Below are positions 8,128 to 16,471 of a stretch of 64,000 nt of DNA, piece after piece (position 1 is the first letter of the stretch; each line of letters opens with the position of its first letter). The notes beneath the pieces are model-generated. The model searched no databases, was not told where the DNA came from, and worked only from the letters and a program-made list of their open reading frames with translations. The DNA is from Salipiger sp. IMCC34102 (GTDB lineage: Bacteria; Pseudomonadota; Alphaproteobacteria; Rhodobacterales; Rhodobacteraceae), in NCBI RefSeq assembly GCF_004145405.1, contig NZ_SELQ01000005.1, forward strand, positions 124,001-188,000, written 5' to 3'. Both the position numbers and the translations under genes were made by a program.

Positions 8128-9224
8128 GCACGGGCTTTTACTGGGACGAGCGCTGCTTCTGGCACGGTGGCGGCAATTACGCCGGTATCCTGCCCGTGGG
8201 CGGCCTCGTGCAGCCGATGGCCAGCGGTGGCCTGCCCGAAAGCCCCGAGACGAAGCGCCGGTTGAAGAACCTGATCGACGTGACCGGTCTTGCGCGCGAT
8301 CTGGACCTGCGCGCTGCGCCGCCTGCCACATGGGACGATCTGCGGCGGGTGCATCCCGAAAGCTACCTCGCCGAATTCAAGGCCCTTTCGGAGGCCGGTG
8401 GCGGCGAGCTGGGGCGCCGCACGCCCTTCGGCCCCGGCGGGTTCGAGATCGCGGCGCTCTCCGCGGGTCTTGCGCTGCAGGCGCTGCGGGACGTGCTGGA
8501 CGGCGACCTTTCCAATGCCTACGCGCTGTCGCGCCCGCCGGGGCATCATTGCCTGCCGGATTTCCCCAACGGCTTCTGCCTGCTGGCCAATATCGCCATC
8601 GCGATCCGCGCCGTGCAATCCGAAGGCCGCGCCACGCGCGTCGCGGTGCTGGACTGGGACGTGCACCACGGCAACGGGACCGAGGCGATCTTCTACGACG
8701 ACGCCGAGGTGCTGACCGTCTCGATCCACCAGGCGCGGAACTATCCCACCGATACGGGGGATGGCGCCGACCGGGGGCGCGGTGCGGGCGAAGGGTTCAA
8801 CCTGAACATCCCGCTGCCGCCCGGCACCGGGCACACCGGCTACCTGGCCGCCATGGACCGGTTGGCGTTGCCCGCGATCAGGAATTTCCGCCCCAACGTG
8901 ATCGTCGTCGCCTGCGGATATGACGCCGCCGCCAACGACCCCCTGGGCCGGATGCTCGCCACGGCGGAGACCTTCCGCGAGATGACGCGCCGCACCCGCG
9001 TGGTGGCGGATGAGGTCTGCGGGGGACGCCTCGTCCTGGTGCACGAGGGCGGCTACTCGGAAACCTACGTCCCCTTCTGCGGCCACGCGGTGCTGGAGGC
9101 GTTGTCGGACAGCGCCGTCACAGCCCCCGATCCGCTGGCAGAGGTCATGACCGCCCGCCAGCCCGACGCGCGGTTCGATGCCTACCTGGACGGCGTGCTG
9201 GCGGATCTGGCAGCCACCCTCTGA
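8124..9224 (+). CDS. Class II histone-deacetylase-like amidohydrolase
   Basis: The protein has 366 residues with the HDAC/acetylpolyamine amidohydrolase fold. The active-site His-His pair is in RPPGHHC (141-142). The zinc region is LDWDVHHGNGT (about 176-186, ligands Asp179 and His181), and a later CGYDAAANDPLG supplies the third ligand region. Bacterial members deacetylate acetylpolyamines, acetoin-pathway proteins or other N-acetyl amides; the substrate here cannot be read from sequence. The GTG start at 8124 overlaps the previous stop and gives a family-like N-terminus (STGFYWDERCFWH). Confidence 0.88.
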   Translation: MSTGFYWDERCFWHGGGNYAGILPVGGLVQPMASGGLPESPETKRRLKNLIDVTGLARDLDLRAAPPATWDDLRRVHPESYLAEFKALSEAGGGELGRRTPFGPGGFEIAALSAGLALQALRDVLDGDLSNAYALSRPPGHHCLPDFPNGFCLLANIAIAIRAVQSEGRATRVAVLDWDVHHGNGTEAIFYDDAEVLTVSIHQARNYPTDTGDGADRGRGAGEGFNLNIPLPPGTGHTGYLAAMDRLALPAIRNFRPNVIVVACGYDAAANDPLGRMLATAETFREMTRRTRVVADEVCGGRLVLVHEGGYSETYVPFCGHAVLEALSDSAVTAPDPLAEVMTARQPDARFDAYLDGVLADLAATL

Positions 9225-9281
9225 GCGGTTGCGGCCCCCCGGCCTCGCGCCTATCTGTGGCGCGACAGACAGGAGCCTTTT

Positions 9282-9860
9282 ATGCCCGACCGCAACGCCG
9301 CCGCCCTCGACTTTCTGCTGACCCGACGGTCACGCCCGGCGCAGACCCTGACGACCCCGGTGCCCGACCGCGAGACGCTGCGCGAGATCCTGACCGCCGC
9401 CGCCCGCAGCCCCGACCACGGCAAGCTGGAGCCCTGGCGGTTCCTGGTGCTGAACGATGCGGCCCTCGACCGCCTGGCCGAGGCCTGCCCCGCGGCCGCC
9501 GCCCGGCTGGAGATTCCGCAGGACAAGGCCGACAAGCAGCGCGACCGGTTCGCCGCGGCGGACTTGGCCGTGGTGGTGGTCGAGTCTCCGGTCGCATCCG
9601 ACAAGGTCCCGATGGTCGAGCAGACCTACGCCGTCGGCGGCGTCTGCCTTGCGCTGACGAATGCCGCGCTCGCCGCGGGCTTCGGGGCCAACTGGCTGTC
9701 CGGCTGGGCCAGCCACGACCCGTCCTTCGTGCAGGAACACTTGGGCCTTTCGGCCAGCGAGCGGGTTGCGGGGATCATCCACATCGGGACCGAGACCTCG
9801 GCCCCGCCGGACCGGCCGCGTCCCGATCTCGATGCGATCACCACCTGGGTCGAAGCATGA
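9282..9860 (+). CDS. Nitroreductase-family FMN flavoprotein (YdjA-like)
   Basis: This 192-residue cytosolic protein has the compact nitroreductase fold. Its N-terminal TRRSRPA and SPDHGKLEPWRFLVL elements are the FMN-binding arginines and the SPSHGxxQPW-type motif of the YdjA subgroup. The substrate is unknown; relatives reduce nitro compounds or quinones with NAD(P)H. Its TGA stop overlaps the ATG of the next gene by 4 bases. Confidence 0.88.
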   Translation: MPDRNAAALDFLLTRRSRPAQTLTTPVPDRETLREILTAAARSPDHGKLEPWRFLVLNDAALDRLAEACPAAAARLEIPQDKADKQRDRFAAADLAVVVVESPVASDKVPMVEQTYAVGGVCLALTNAALAAGFGANWLSGWASHDPSFVQEHLGLSASERVAGIIHIGTETSAPPDRPRPDLDAITTWVEA

Positions 9861-10567
9861 TCCTCGGCGCCTTCGTCAAGGCCCTGAACCAGTTGCCCGA
9901 TCCTCGCTTTCGGCGGGTCCTGTGGCTGGGGGTAAGCCTGACTCTGGCGCTTCTGGCCGGGATCTACGCGCTGATCCTGTTCGGGATCTCGCTGGTGGCC
10001 TCCGATCCCGTCACCCTGCCCTGGATCGGACCGGTCGGTTGGATCGACAACCTGCTGGGCTGGGGGTCGCTTCTGGGGATGATCGTGGCGTCGGTGTTCC
10101 TGATGATCCCGGTCGCCTCGGCGATCACGTCGCTGTTTCTCGACACCGTGGCAGAGGCGGTGGAGGACCGTCACTACCCTGCCCTGCCGCAGGTCGCGGG
10201 GACCGGGCTATGGGACGGGGTGAAGGATTCGGTAAATTTCCTGGGCGTGCTGATCGCGGCGAACCTGTGTGCGCTGATCCTCTATCTCTTCCTGCCGTTC
10301 GCCGCGCCCTTCATCTTCTACGGGCTGAACGGCTACCTTCTGGGGCGCGAGTACTTCCAGGTCGCGGCGTTGCGCCGCGAAGGCCCGGACGGCGCGCGGC
10401 GGTTGCGCAAGCGGCACATGGGCACGATCTGGGCGGCCGGGGTGCTGATGGCCCTGCCCCTGTCGATCCCGCTGGTGAACCTTTTCGTGCCGATCGTCGG
10501 GGCCGCGACCTTCACGCACCTCTACCACCGGCTGAGCCGGACCGAGGGTGCCATCCGGGCCTCGTGA
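9857..10567 (+). CDS. EI24/CysZ-type integral membrane protein
   Basis: The protein has 236 residues with about four to five hydrophobic segments (near 21-46, 60-90, 125-155 and 185-215). It matches the EI24-domain family (Pfam EI24), which includes the sulfate transporter CysZ. No cysteine-biosynthesis genes are nearby, so a sulfate role is not supported. It starts inside the nitroreductase stop (ATGA), so it is co-translated. Short charged loops (RREGPDGARRLRKRH) follow the inside-positive rule. Confidence 0.75.
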   Translation: MILGAFVKALNQLPDPRFRRVLWLGVSLTLALLAGIYALILFGISLVASDPVTLPWIGPVGWIDNLLGWGSLLGMIVASVFLMIPVASAITSLFLDTVAEAVEDRHYPALPQVAGTGLWDGVKDSVNFLGVLIAANLCALILYLFLPFAAPFIFYGLNGYLLGREYFQVAALRREGPDGARRLRKRHMGTIWAAGVLMALPLSIPLVNLFVPIVGAATFTHLYHRLSRTEGAIRAS

Positions 10568-10568
10568 C

Positions 10569-10856
10569 CTACTCCGGGCGCAGGCTGGGTGCGCCCATGC
10601 GGTTGAACCAGTCGAAGTCGCGCACCTCGATCGCGCCCGACAGGATGATCCCGGCCACCACCACGTAGATCACGGCGGCACACAGCGTCGTCACCTTCGC
10701 CTTCTTCTTGAAGCTGAAGTCGGCGGGGGCCGAGGTATGGGTGCCCGGCTCGACCGCGCCGTCCTCGCCTTGCGTCGTCAGGCGCAGGGGCAGGACCACG
10801 AAGAAGGTCATCCACCAGATGACCGCGAAGAGGACGACGGCGGAGACCCAGCTCAT
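10569..10856 (-). CDS. DUF1467 family small membrane protein
   Basis: This 95-residue protein has two transmembrane segments (about 4-25 and 57-78) joined by a short loop ending KKKAK. It belongs to the DUF1467 family, which in alphaproteobacteria is regularly found next to mce. Its ATG overlaps the mce stop (ATGA). Its function is unknown. Its stop is 1 base from the convergent end of the EI24-type gene. Confidence 0.85.
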   Translation of the reverse strand: MSWVSAVVLFAVIWWMTFFVVLPLRLTTQGEDGAVEPGTHTSAPADFSFKKKAKVTTLCAAVIYVVVAGIILSGAIEVRDFDWFNRMGAPSLRPE

Positions 10857-11260
10857 CAGACCTGCTCCAGCTCGATCAGGCAGCCCTGGAAGTCCTTGGG
10901 GTGCAGGAACAGCACGGGTTTGCCGTGGGCGCCGATCTTCGGCGTCCCGTCGCCAAGGACGCGGGCGCCGCTGGCGGTCAGGCTGTCGCGCGCGGCCTGG
11001 ATGTCGTCCACCTCGTAACAGATGTGATGAATTCCACCGGCGGGGTTCTTGTCGAGGAAGTTGTTGATGGGAGACTCGGCGCCCAGGGGGTGCAGGAACT
11101 CGATCTTGGTATTGGGCAGTTCGACGAAGATCACGGTCACGCCGTGGTCGGGCTGCGCCACGGCAGGGCCGACGACCGCCCCCAGGGCGGCGCGGTACTG
11201 GTTCGCGGCGGCTTCGAGATCCGGGACGGCGATGGCGACGTGGTTCAGGCGACCGATCAT
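10856..11260 (-). CDS. mce: Methylmalonyl-CoA epimerase
   Basis: The protein has 134 residues, the normal length. It interconverts the (R)- and (S)-methylmalonyl-CoA epimers in the propionyl-CoA to succinyl-CoA route. The vicinal-oxygen-chelate fold is seen in LNHVAIAVPDL (metal-ligand His) and GIHHICYEVDD (second His), with a C-terminal glutamate in CLIELEQV. It is the first gene of a two-gene operon with DUF1467. Confidence 0.93.
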   Translation of the reverse strand: MIGRLNHVAIAVPDLEAAANQYRAALGAVVGPAVAQPDHGVTVIFVELPNTKIEFLHPLGAESPINNFLDKNPAGGIHHICYEVDDIQAARDSLTASGARVLGDGTPKIGAHGKPVLFLHPKDFQGCLIELEQV

Positions 11261-11403
11261 GGTGCTCCCCCTTGCGATGCAGGGTTCTTATGCGCGCCCC
11301 TGCGCTGGATGCCAAGCGGTGCGGGATCGAAACCCTGCGGCATTAAGCCCTCGTTCACCTTCTGTTGCTTCTATGGTCGCGAACCTGAGGAAAGGATGTC
11401 CCG

Positions 11404-12123
11404 ATGGACGATCTGCGCGACTACATGGTGGCCCGGCCACCGACGGCCCTGCGTCCGCTTTTGGGGGTGACCGTCCTGATCGTGGAAGACAGCCGCTACA
11501 CCTGCGAAGCAGTGCGTCTGATGTGCATGCGGTCAGGCGCGCGGATAAGGCGGGCCAACAGCCTGTGCGCCGCAATGAAGCACCTGTCGATCTATCGCCC
11601 GGGCGTGGTGATCGTCGACATCGGCCTGCCGGACGGCTCCGGGCTGGACCTCATTCGCCAACTGTCCGAGGCGCAGCCGCGGATCGAGGTGATCTTCGCC
11701 ACCTCCGGCGATCCAGACCTGGCCGCCTCCGCGGTGGAGGCCGGGGCGGATGCCTTCCTGACCAAACCCTTCGGCAGCATCGCGGAGTTCCAGACCGCGA
11801 TCCTGTCGCACCTGCCCAAGGATCGACATCCCCCCGGACCGCGGGCCGTCACCGCCGAACGGGTCCGCCCCGATCCGCTGGCCTACCATGACGACCTGCA
11901 ACACGTGGCGACCCTCCTGGAACGCGACACCTCGGACGTGGCACTGGAATATGCGATCCAGTTCCTCCAGGGCCTCGCCGTGAGCGCGGAGGATCACGAG
12001 TTGCTCGCCGCGACCGAGGCGGTGCGACAGCCGTCCGGGACGACAGGTCGGTCGGGGCCACACCTGAGCAGGCTCACCGCACTGGTGCGCGCCCGGCTCG
12101 AACGGTCGAAAGCCGCGCTGTAA
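11404..12123 (+). CDS. Response regulator receiver-domain protein with undefined C-terminal region
   Basis: The 239-residue protein has a complete CheY-like receiver at about 20-145. Acidic residues are Glu28-Asp29, the phosphoacceptor is Asp72 (IVDIGLPDGSG), the Thr/Ser is Thr100 and the conserved lysine is Lys121 (LTKPF). Residues 150-239 are helical-looking with no recognised output domain or DNA-binding motif. No histidine kinase gene is adjacent, so it may act as an orphan or phosphorelay adaptor. A small peak of lower GC precedes the start. Confidence 0.85.
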   Translation: MDDLRDYMVARPPTALRPLLGVTVLIVEDSRYTCEAVRLMCMRSGARIRRANSLCAAMKHLSIYRPGVVIVDIGLPDGSGLDLIRQLSEAQPRIEVIFATSGDPDLAASAVEAGADAFLTKPFGSIAEFQTAILSHLPKDRHPPGPRAVTAERVRPDPLAYHDDLQHVATLLERDTSDVALEYAIQFLQGLAVSAEDHELLAATEAVRQPSGTTGRSGPHLSRLTALVRARLERSKAAL

Positions 12124-12225
12124 CGGACCCCGGCGGGCGGGACGCCCACCGCTGCGGCTGAAGCAGGGGCAGGTTCGGCCCGACGCGCCTGCCGCCCGGT
12201 GGGGTTGCGCAAGTGGTGAGGAAGG

Positions 12226-12951
12226 TCACCCCAGCGTCGGGTCGCGCTGCACGACCGCAGGCGCGGTCAGCGTCGACAGACGTGTCTTCTGCCGGTCGTC
12301 CGCGTCGAAGTTCGCGGGCGAAAGCCACGCGTCGAAGGCCTTGTGCAGCGTGCTCCAGTCGGCGTCGGTCATGGCGAACCAGGCCGTGTCGCGATTGCGG
12401 CCCTTCACGATCACATGGTTGCGGGACACACCCTCGAAGGAAAAGCCAAGCCGCTGGGCCGCCCGCCGGGACGGCGCGTTGAGCGCGTTGCACTTCCAGA
12501 CCATCCGGCGGTAGCCCGCGCCGAAGGCCCAGCCCAGCATGAGCGCCATGGCTTCGGTGGCGGCTGGCGTGCCCTGCAGCTCGGGCGAGAGGCAGACGTG
12601 CCCGATCTCGATGCTGCCCACGACGGGATCGACGCTCATCAGGCAGGCGACGCCCAGCGGATCCTGCGATCCCGCAGCACAGATCGCGAGCGGCAGGGTC
12701 GGCGCCGGCGGCAAGGCTTCGAGCGCGGCCTGAAGGTCCTCCACCCGGGCGGGCGGCGGTTCGGGAAGGTAGTCGAACAGCCAGCGATGGGCCGCCACGC
12801 GGTCGAAGAACGGTGCCGCGTCGCGCGCGGGGTCGAGCGGCCGCAGGTGGCACCAGCGGCCCGTCAGCGCAAGGTTCCGGGGCGGTGCGGGCACCGGGGC
12901 CCAGCCCTTGACGATCTCTCCCAGTGGGCGCGGGTCTACGGGGGCGGTCAC
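12226..12951 (-). CDS. GNAT-family acetyltransferase (RimJ/RimL-like)
   Basis: This 241-residue protein matches the RimJ/RimL-like GNAT group: HLRPLDPARD near the start of the domain, an IEIGHVCLSPELQGTPAATEA acetyl-CoA loop region, and FGAGYRRMVWKCNALNAPSR, the usual N-acetyltransferase segment. The start is a GTG at 12951 overlapping the DUF1501 stop (GTGA); no ATG in the frame lies between. Its substrate is unknown, and coupling to DUF1501/DUF1800 may be incidental. Confidence 0.85.
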   Translation of the reverse strand: MTAPVDPRPLGEIVKGWAPVPAPPRNLALTGRWCHLRPLDPARDAAPFFDRVAAHRWLFDYLPEPPPARVEDLQAALEALPPAPTLPLAICAAGSQDPLGVACLMSVDPVVGSIEIGHVCLSPELQGTPAATEAMALMLGWAFGAGYRRMVWKCNALNAPSRRAAQRLGFSFEGVSRNHVIVKGRNRDTAWFAMTDADWSTLHKAFDAWLSPANFDADDRQKTRLSTLTAPAVVQRDPTLG

Positions 12952-14138
12952 AGGGTCAACCGCGGGGCCGATGACATGTCCACGCCTGGAAAGACCGTGG
13001 TCTCTATCATCTCGCGCGAGAGGCCGAAGAGGCCCTGCATCACGGATCCGGCAGCGGCCCGCACGTCGGAGGTGGGCATCAGGTCGCGTGCGTCCAGCAG
13101 GTCGACCTCCGCCAGGCCGGGCCAGCGGCCCAGCACCTGACCGCCCCGCAGCGCGCCACCGGCATAGAACATCGTGCCGCCCGTGCCGTGGTCGGTGCCC
13201 TTGGTCCCGTTCTCGCGTGCGGTGCGGCCGAACTCGGTCATGCAGAGCACCGCGGTCTTGCCCCAGACCGGGCCAAGGTTGTCCTTGAGCGTAAGGATCG
13301 TCTCGGACAGGCGGCCCAATGCGCCGCGCAAGCTGCCGACCTGGCCATTGTGCGTGTCCCATCCGTTGAGCGAGAAGCTGGCGATGCGCGTGTCCCCGAC
13401 CAGGCGGCTGGCCGCGAATTGCGCAAGCGCCCGGTGATCGCCGCGCGGGCTGACACGCATCGAGGTTGCGCCATCCTCGCCGGTGGCGGCGGCCAGGGCC
13501 TCTTCGGTGAGACTGTCCGCGATGTCGACCGCCTGCAGCGACGCGTTGCGGAACATCGGATCGTCGTGCAGCACCAGCTCCAGCAGGCGGCGGGCCTGCG
13601 GCGACATGTCGAGCCGGGCCTGCGGCGACCAGCGCAGCCGCGGGTTCGGGCCCGTCAGGATCAGCATCTGCTCCTGCCCGATGGCATAGGCGACCTCGGC
13701 CGTCATGCCCGGCACGGCGCCCAGCATCCGGTTCAGCCAGCCGTCGCTGACGCCATCGATATCCGTGCTGCCCGCTTCCAGGATGTCCTGCCCGTCGAAG
13801 TGACTGCGCTTCCCGCGGTAGGGGGTGGAGGTCGCGTGAACCGCGCCCAGTTCCCCCGCCTGCCAAAGCGGCAGAAGCGGTTCCAGCGCGGGGTGCAGCG
13901 ACCAGAAGGGATCGATCGACAGGCCGGACGCCTGGCCGAGGTTGGGCCGAAGGCTGGCGTAGTCCGGATCGCCCACGGGGCGCAGCGCGTCCAGCCCGTC
14001 CATTCCGCCGCGCAGGACGATCACCACCAGACGGTTGTCCCAGGGGCCCGCGGCCATGGCCACCGGCGTGACGAGCGGGCTGGCCGCCAGCGAGCAGCCC
14101 AGTGCGGTGCCGCCGATCAGGAAATTGCGTCGGTCCAT
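12948..14138 (-). CDS. DUF1501 family Tat-exported protein
   Basis: The protein has 396 residues. MDRRNFLIGG followed by a hydrophobic stretch and an Ala-x-Ala site near residue 30 is a twin-arginine export signal. The body carries VVIVLRGGMDGLD and MTEFGRTARENGTKGTDHGTGG, characteristic of DUF1501, a sulfatase/phosphatase-like fold of unknown role. It lies 2 bases after DUF1800 and overlaps the GNAT gene, forming an operon. DUF1501 and DUF1800 are a well known pair in bacteria with no established function. Confidence 0.9.
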   Translation of the reverse strand: MDRRNFLIGGTALGCSLAASPLVTPVAMAAGPWDNRLVVIVLRGGMDGLDALRPVGDPDYASLRPNLGQASGLSIDPFWSLHPALEPLLPLWQAGELGAVHATSTPYRGKRSHFDGQDILEAGSTDIDGVSDGWLNRMLGAVPGMTAEVAYAIGQEQMLILTGPNPRLRWSPQARLDMSPQARRLLELVLHDDPMFRNASLQAVDIADSLTEEALAAATGEDGATSMRVSPRGDHRALAQFAASRLVGDTRIASFSLNGWDTHNGQVGSLRGALGRLSETILTLKDNLGPVWGKTAVLCMTEFGRTARENGTKGTDHGTGGTMFYAGGALRGGQVLGRWPGLAEVDLLDARDLMPTSDVRAAAGSVMQGLFGLSREMIETTVFPGVDMSSAPRLTL

Positions 14139-14140
14139 GA

Positions 14141-15526
14141 TCAGATCCTTTGAAACGCGGGCGAGGACAGCACCACGCCGATACCGTCGGCACGGGTCTC
14201 GGCGGCGTTTGCCGCGAAGACGACGTTCTGCGCCGGGGACGGCCCCAGCGCCGTGGCCACGAAGGCGCGCGGGTCGGGCAGATCCCCCATCAGCGCATCG
14301 GGCGCGCCGAGCGCCCAGGTGATACGCCCCGCCAGGCCCTGCGGCGTGATCCAGTCGGCGGGCGCCTCGGACCAGCCGTCGGGGCCCGTGGGGTTCTGGA
14401 AGGGCTGCCCCATGATGGTCATGGGCTGGATGATCCAGCGCTGGTAGCTCTTGCGGTCGATCGCAAGCACGTCCTCCGCCTGCAGGCCCAAGGCCCGGAA
14501 CGCGGATGCGATAAAAAGATCGGGCCGACGGACCTTCTGCCGCGCGGGCGTCCAGGCGCCGGGATGCGACAAGAGCGCGTGCGTCGTCGCCAGCAGATCG
14601 CCACCCGATTCGCGAAACGCGAGGGAGATCGCGTCGATGAGCCCTGGCGAAGGGTCCTCTGCCACGAAATGAACCGCGAGCTTTCGCGCGATGTGACGCG
14701 AGACGGCCGGCCGCGACGCGAGGTCGCGCAAGGCCGTGGTCACGGTGCTCAGGTCCGCCTTGTCGCTGTAGCGGCGGCGCATGACCCGCTCGGCCCCCGG
14801 TTCGGCCCAGCGTGGGCTGTAGGAAAAGCCGTGACGCCGGTCGTAGCGCAACCCGGTGAGAAGTTCTGCCAGTTCGGTCACGTCGCGCTGGTCGTAGCCC
14901 GCGTCGACGCCGAAAAGGTGCAGTTCGAGCAATTCCCGGGCGAGGTTCTCGTTCAGGCCGCGCCCGCTGCGCTCACCCACCGGGCTGTTCGGCCCGACCG
15001 AGCCCGACTGGTCGAGATAGGTCAGCATCGCGGGATGCAGCGTGACGGCCACGACCATGTCGGCGAAGGAGCCTGCGACATGGGGACGGATCGCGTCCTC
15101 GACGAAGGGATGGAGCGCGTGGCGGAAGGACTGGTTCTTGGCCTTCACCGTGAAATGGTCGGCCCAGAAAACGACCAGCCGCTCGCGCAGACCATCCTCG
15201 GTCGTCACCGCGCGGGCGATCGCCTGCAGATGCTGCCTGCGCCGGGTGTCGTCGATTGCGCGCTTGAGCGCCTGGAAGGCTTCCCGAGCGTCTTCCTCGC
15301 GGTCGGTGCCGCGGGCGTCGCGGGCGCCGGTAGAGGCCGCGACCCATTCGGTCATCGAGGGGCGCATCGTCTGAAAGCCCGCGATCGGCAGGGCGTCCGC
15401 GGCGACGTCCGGCCCGGCGAGCTGCGACAGCATCGCCTCGACCGAGGCAGGTAGGGCTATCCTCGGTGACAAGCCCGTCCCGAAACGGGTCGCGGCGATG
15501 ATCGGATCGAAGGCGGAAGCGGCCAT
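14141..15526 (-). CDS. DUF1800 family protein
   Basis: The 461-residue protein matches DUF1800: an N-terminal AATRFGTGL, RLVVFWADHFTVKA, ENLARELLELHLFGVDAGY and FVAEDPSPGLID. No signal peptide is obvious, although DUF1501, its partner, is Tat-exported. It is the first gene of the DUF1800-DUF1501-GNAT operon and is divergent from the L,D-transpeptidase gene. Function is not known. Confidence 0.88.
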   Translation of the reverse strand: MAASAFDPIIAATRFGTGLSPRIALPASVEAMLSQLAGPDVAADALPIAGFQTMRPSMTEWVAASTGARDARGTDREEDAREAFQALKRAIDDTRRRQHLQAIARAVTTEDGLRERLVVFWADHFTVKAKNQSFRHALHPFVEDAIRPHVAGSFADMVVAVTLHPAMLTYLDQSGSVGPNSPVGERSGRGLNENLARELLELHLFGVDAGYDQRDVTELAELLTGLRYDRRHGFSYSPRWAEPGAERVMRRRYSDKADLSTVTTALRDLASRPAVSRHIARKLAVHFVAEDPSPGLIDAISLAFRESGGDLLATTHALLSHPGAWTPARQKVRRPDLFIASAFRALGLQAEDVLAIDRKSYQRWIIQPMTIMGQPFQNPTGPDGWSEAPADWITPQGLAGRITWALGAPDALMGDLPDPRAFVATALGPSPAQNVVFAANAAETRADGIGVVLSSPAFQRI

Positions 15527-15697
15527 GGTGTGGGTCCTTGTCGGCCCCGCATATATAGGCGCTTCGCGGTGCGGGCGCCACGGCCCGTGCTCAACATGAG
15601 GTTATCATGGCGCAACATCGCCGTCGGGGCGTGGCAATGGTTGAAAAACCGCCTAAAAACGGCAAATAGTCGAATTGACTTGCAAGAGGAATCGCAG

Positions 15698-16291
15698 ATG
15701 ATCGACCGCCGCCAGTTTCTGACATCGACCGCTTTGGGGCTTGGAGGGCTGACCCTCCCCACCGTCCTGCGCGCGCAGGAAGAGGTGGAAGAACCCGCCT
15801 TCGATCTGTCGCCCAAGCTGGTCAGCCTCGACAACCCTCTGCCGCCGGGTGAAATCCACGTCGTGCCGGATGTTTACTCGCTCTACTGGACGCTGCCGGA
15901 CGCGCAGGCGATCCGCTACTTCGTCGGCGTCGGCCGCGATGCGCTTTACGAAAGCGGAGAGTTCAACGTGGGCGCCAAGAAGGAATGGCCCAGCTGGACG
16001 CCGACGCAGGACATGATCGAGCGGGACCCCGATTCCTACGCGCAATACGCCGACGGCATGCCGGGCGGGCCCGAGAACCCGCTGGGCGCCCGCGCGCTCT
16101 ACCTGTTCCAGCCGGGCGTGGGCGACACCTTTTTGCGCATCCACGGCACCAACAAGCCGTCGACGATCCGCACCGACGTCTCGAACGGCTGCGCGCGCCT
16201 GACCAACGAGCAGGTGATCGACCTCTATCCCCGCGTGCCCGTGGGCGCGCAGGTGTTCCTTTACGAAAAGAATCTCATCGCGCGCAGCTGA
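15698..16291 (+). CDS. L,D-transpeptidase (YkuD) with Tat signal
   Basis: The protein has 197 residues. MIDRRQFLTS plus a hydrophobic core ending LRAQE is a Tat signal. The YkuD catalytic region is present as IHGTNKPSTIRTDVSNGCARL, with His149 and nucleophile Cys165. Such enzymes form 3-3 peptidoglycan crosslinks or anchor outer-membrane proteins to peptidoglycan. The ATG at 15698 is preceded by aagagga; the frame extends upstream to 15530 without a family counterpart. A strong bidirectional terminator follows. Confidence 0.9.
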   Translation: MIDRRQFLTSTALGLGGLTLPTVLRAQEEVEEPAFDLSPKLVSLDNPLPPGEIHVVPDVYSLYWTLPDAQAIRYFVGVGRDALYESGEFNVGAKKEWPSWTPTQDMIERDPDSYAQYADGMPGGPENPLGARALYLFQPGVGDTFLRIHGTNKPSTIRTDVSNGCARLTNEQVIDLYPRVPVGAQVFLYEKNLIARS

Positions 16292-16302
16292 CGCGATAGT
16301 TC

Positions 16303-16340
16303 AAAAAAGGGCGCATCCCCGCGGGGATGCGCCCTTTTTT
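16303..16340. terminator. Strong bidirectional intrinsic terminator
   Basis: An 18-base arm (AAAAAAGGGCGCATCCCC, 16303-16320) and its exact complement (16323-16340) form a hairpin flanked by an A-run on one side and a T-run on the other. It therefore ends transcription both from the L,D-transpeptidase on the plus strand and from the aspS operon on the minus strand. Confidence 0.93.
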
Positions 16341-16344
16341 CATG

Positions 16345-16422
16345 TCAATTCGGTCCGCGACGCGAGCGGCGGAACCGCTGGAAGACTTTCCACAAGGCGA
16401 GATACTTCAACAATTTGCGCAT
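16345..16422 (-). CDS. Candidate 25-residue cationic microprotein, last cistron of the aspS operon
   Basis: A 26-codon frame begins MRKLLKYLALWKVFQ and continues with an arginine-rich tail ending in Gly-Pro-Asn and TGA. The start has an excellent ribosome site, ggagg with a 6-base spacer (16429-16433 on the plus strand). The frame begins 49 bases after the thioesterase stop and ends 4 bases before the strong terminator, as expected for the third gene of the operon. The peptide has about nine Lys/Arg, no acidic residue, and would form an amphipathic helix with a Trp. No function is claimed. It could be a membrane-binding small protein, a leader remnant, or chance. Confidence 0.6.
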   Translation of the reverse strand: MRKLLKYLALWKVFQRFRRSRRGPN

Positions 16423-16471
16423 CGGTTTCCTCCGGTTGAGACCGTGATCAACCAACGCGGGCGCCATTTGT

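Noticed and set aside
9857-10567. Naming the EI24-type protein cysZ
   Set aside because: No sulfate or cysteine genes are nearby and the family is broad.
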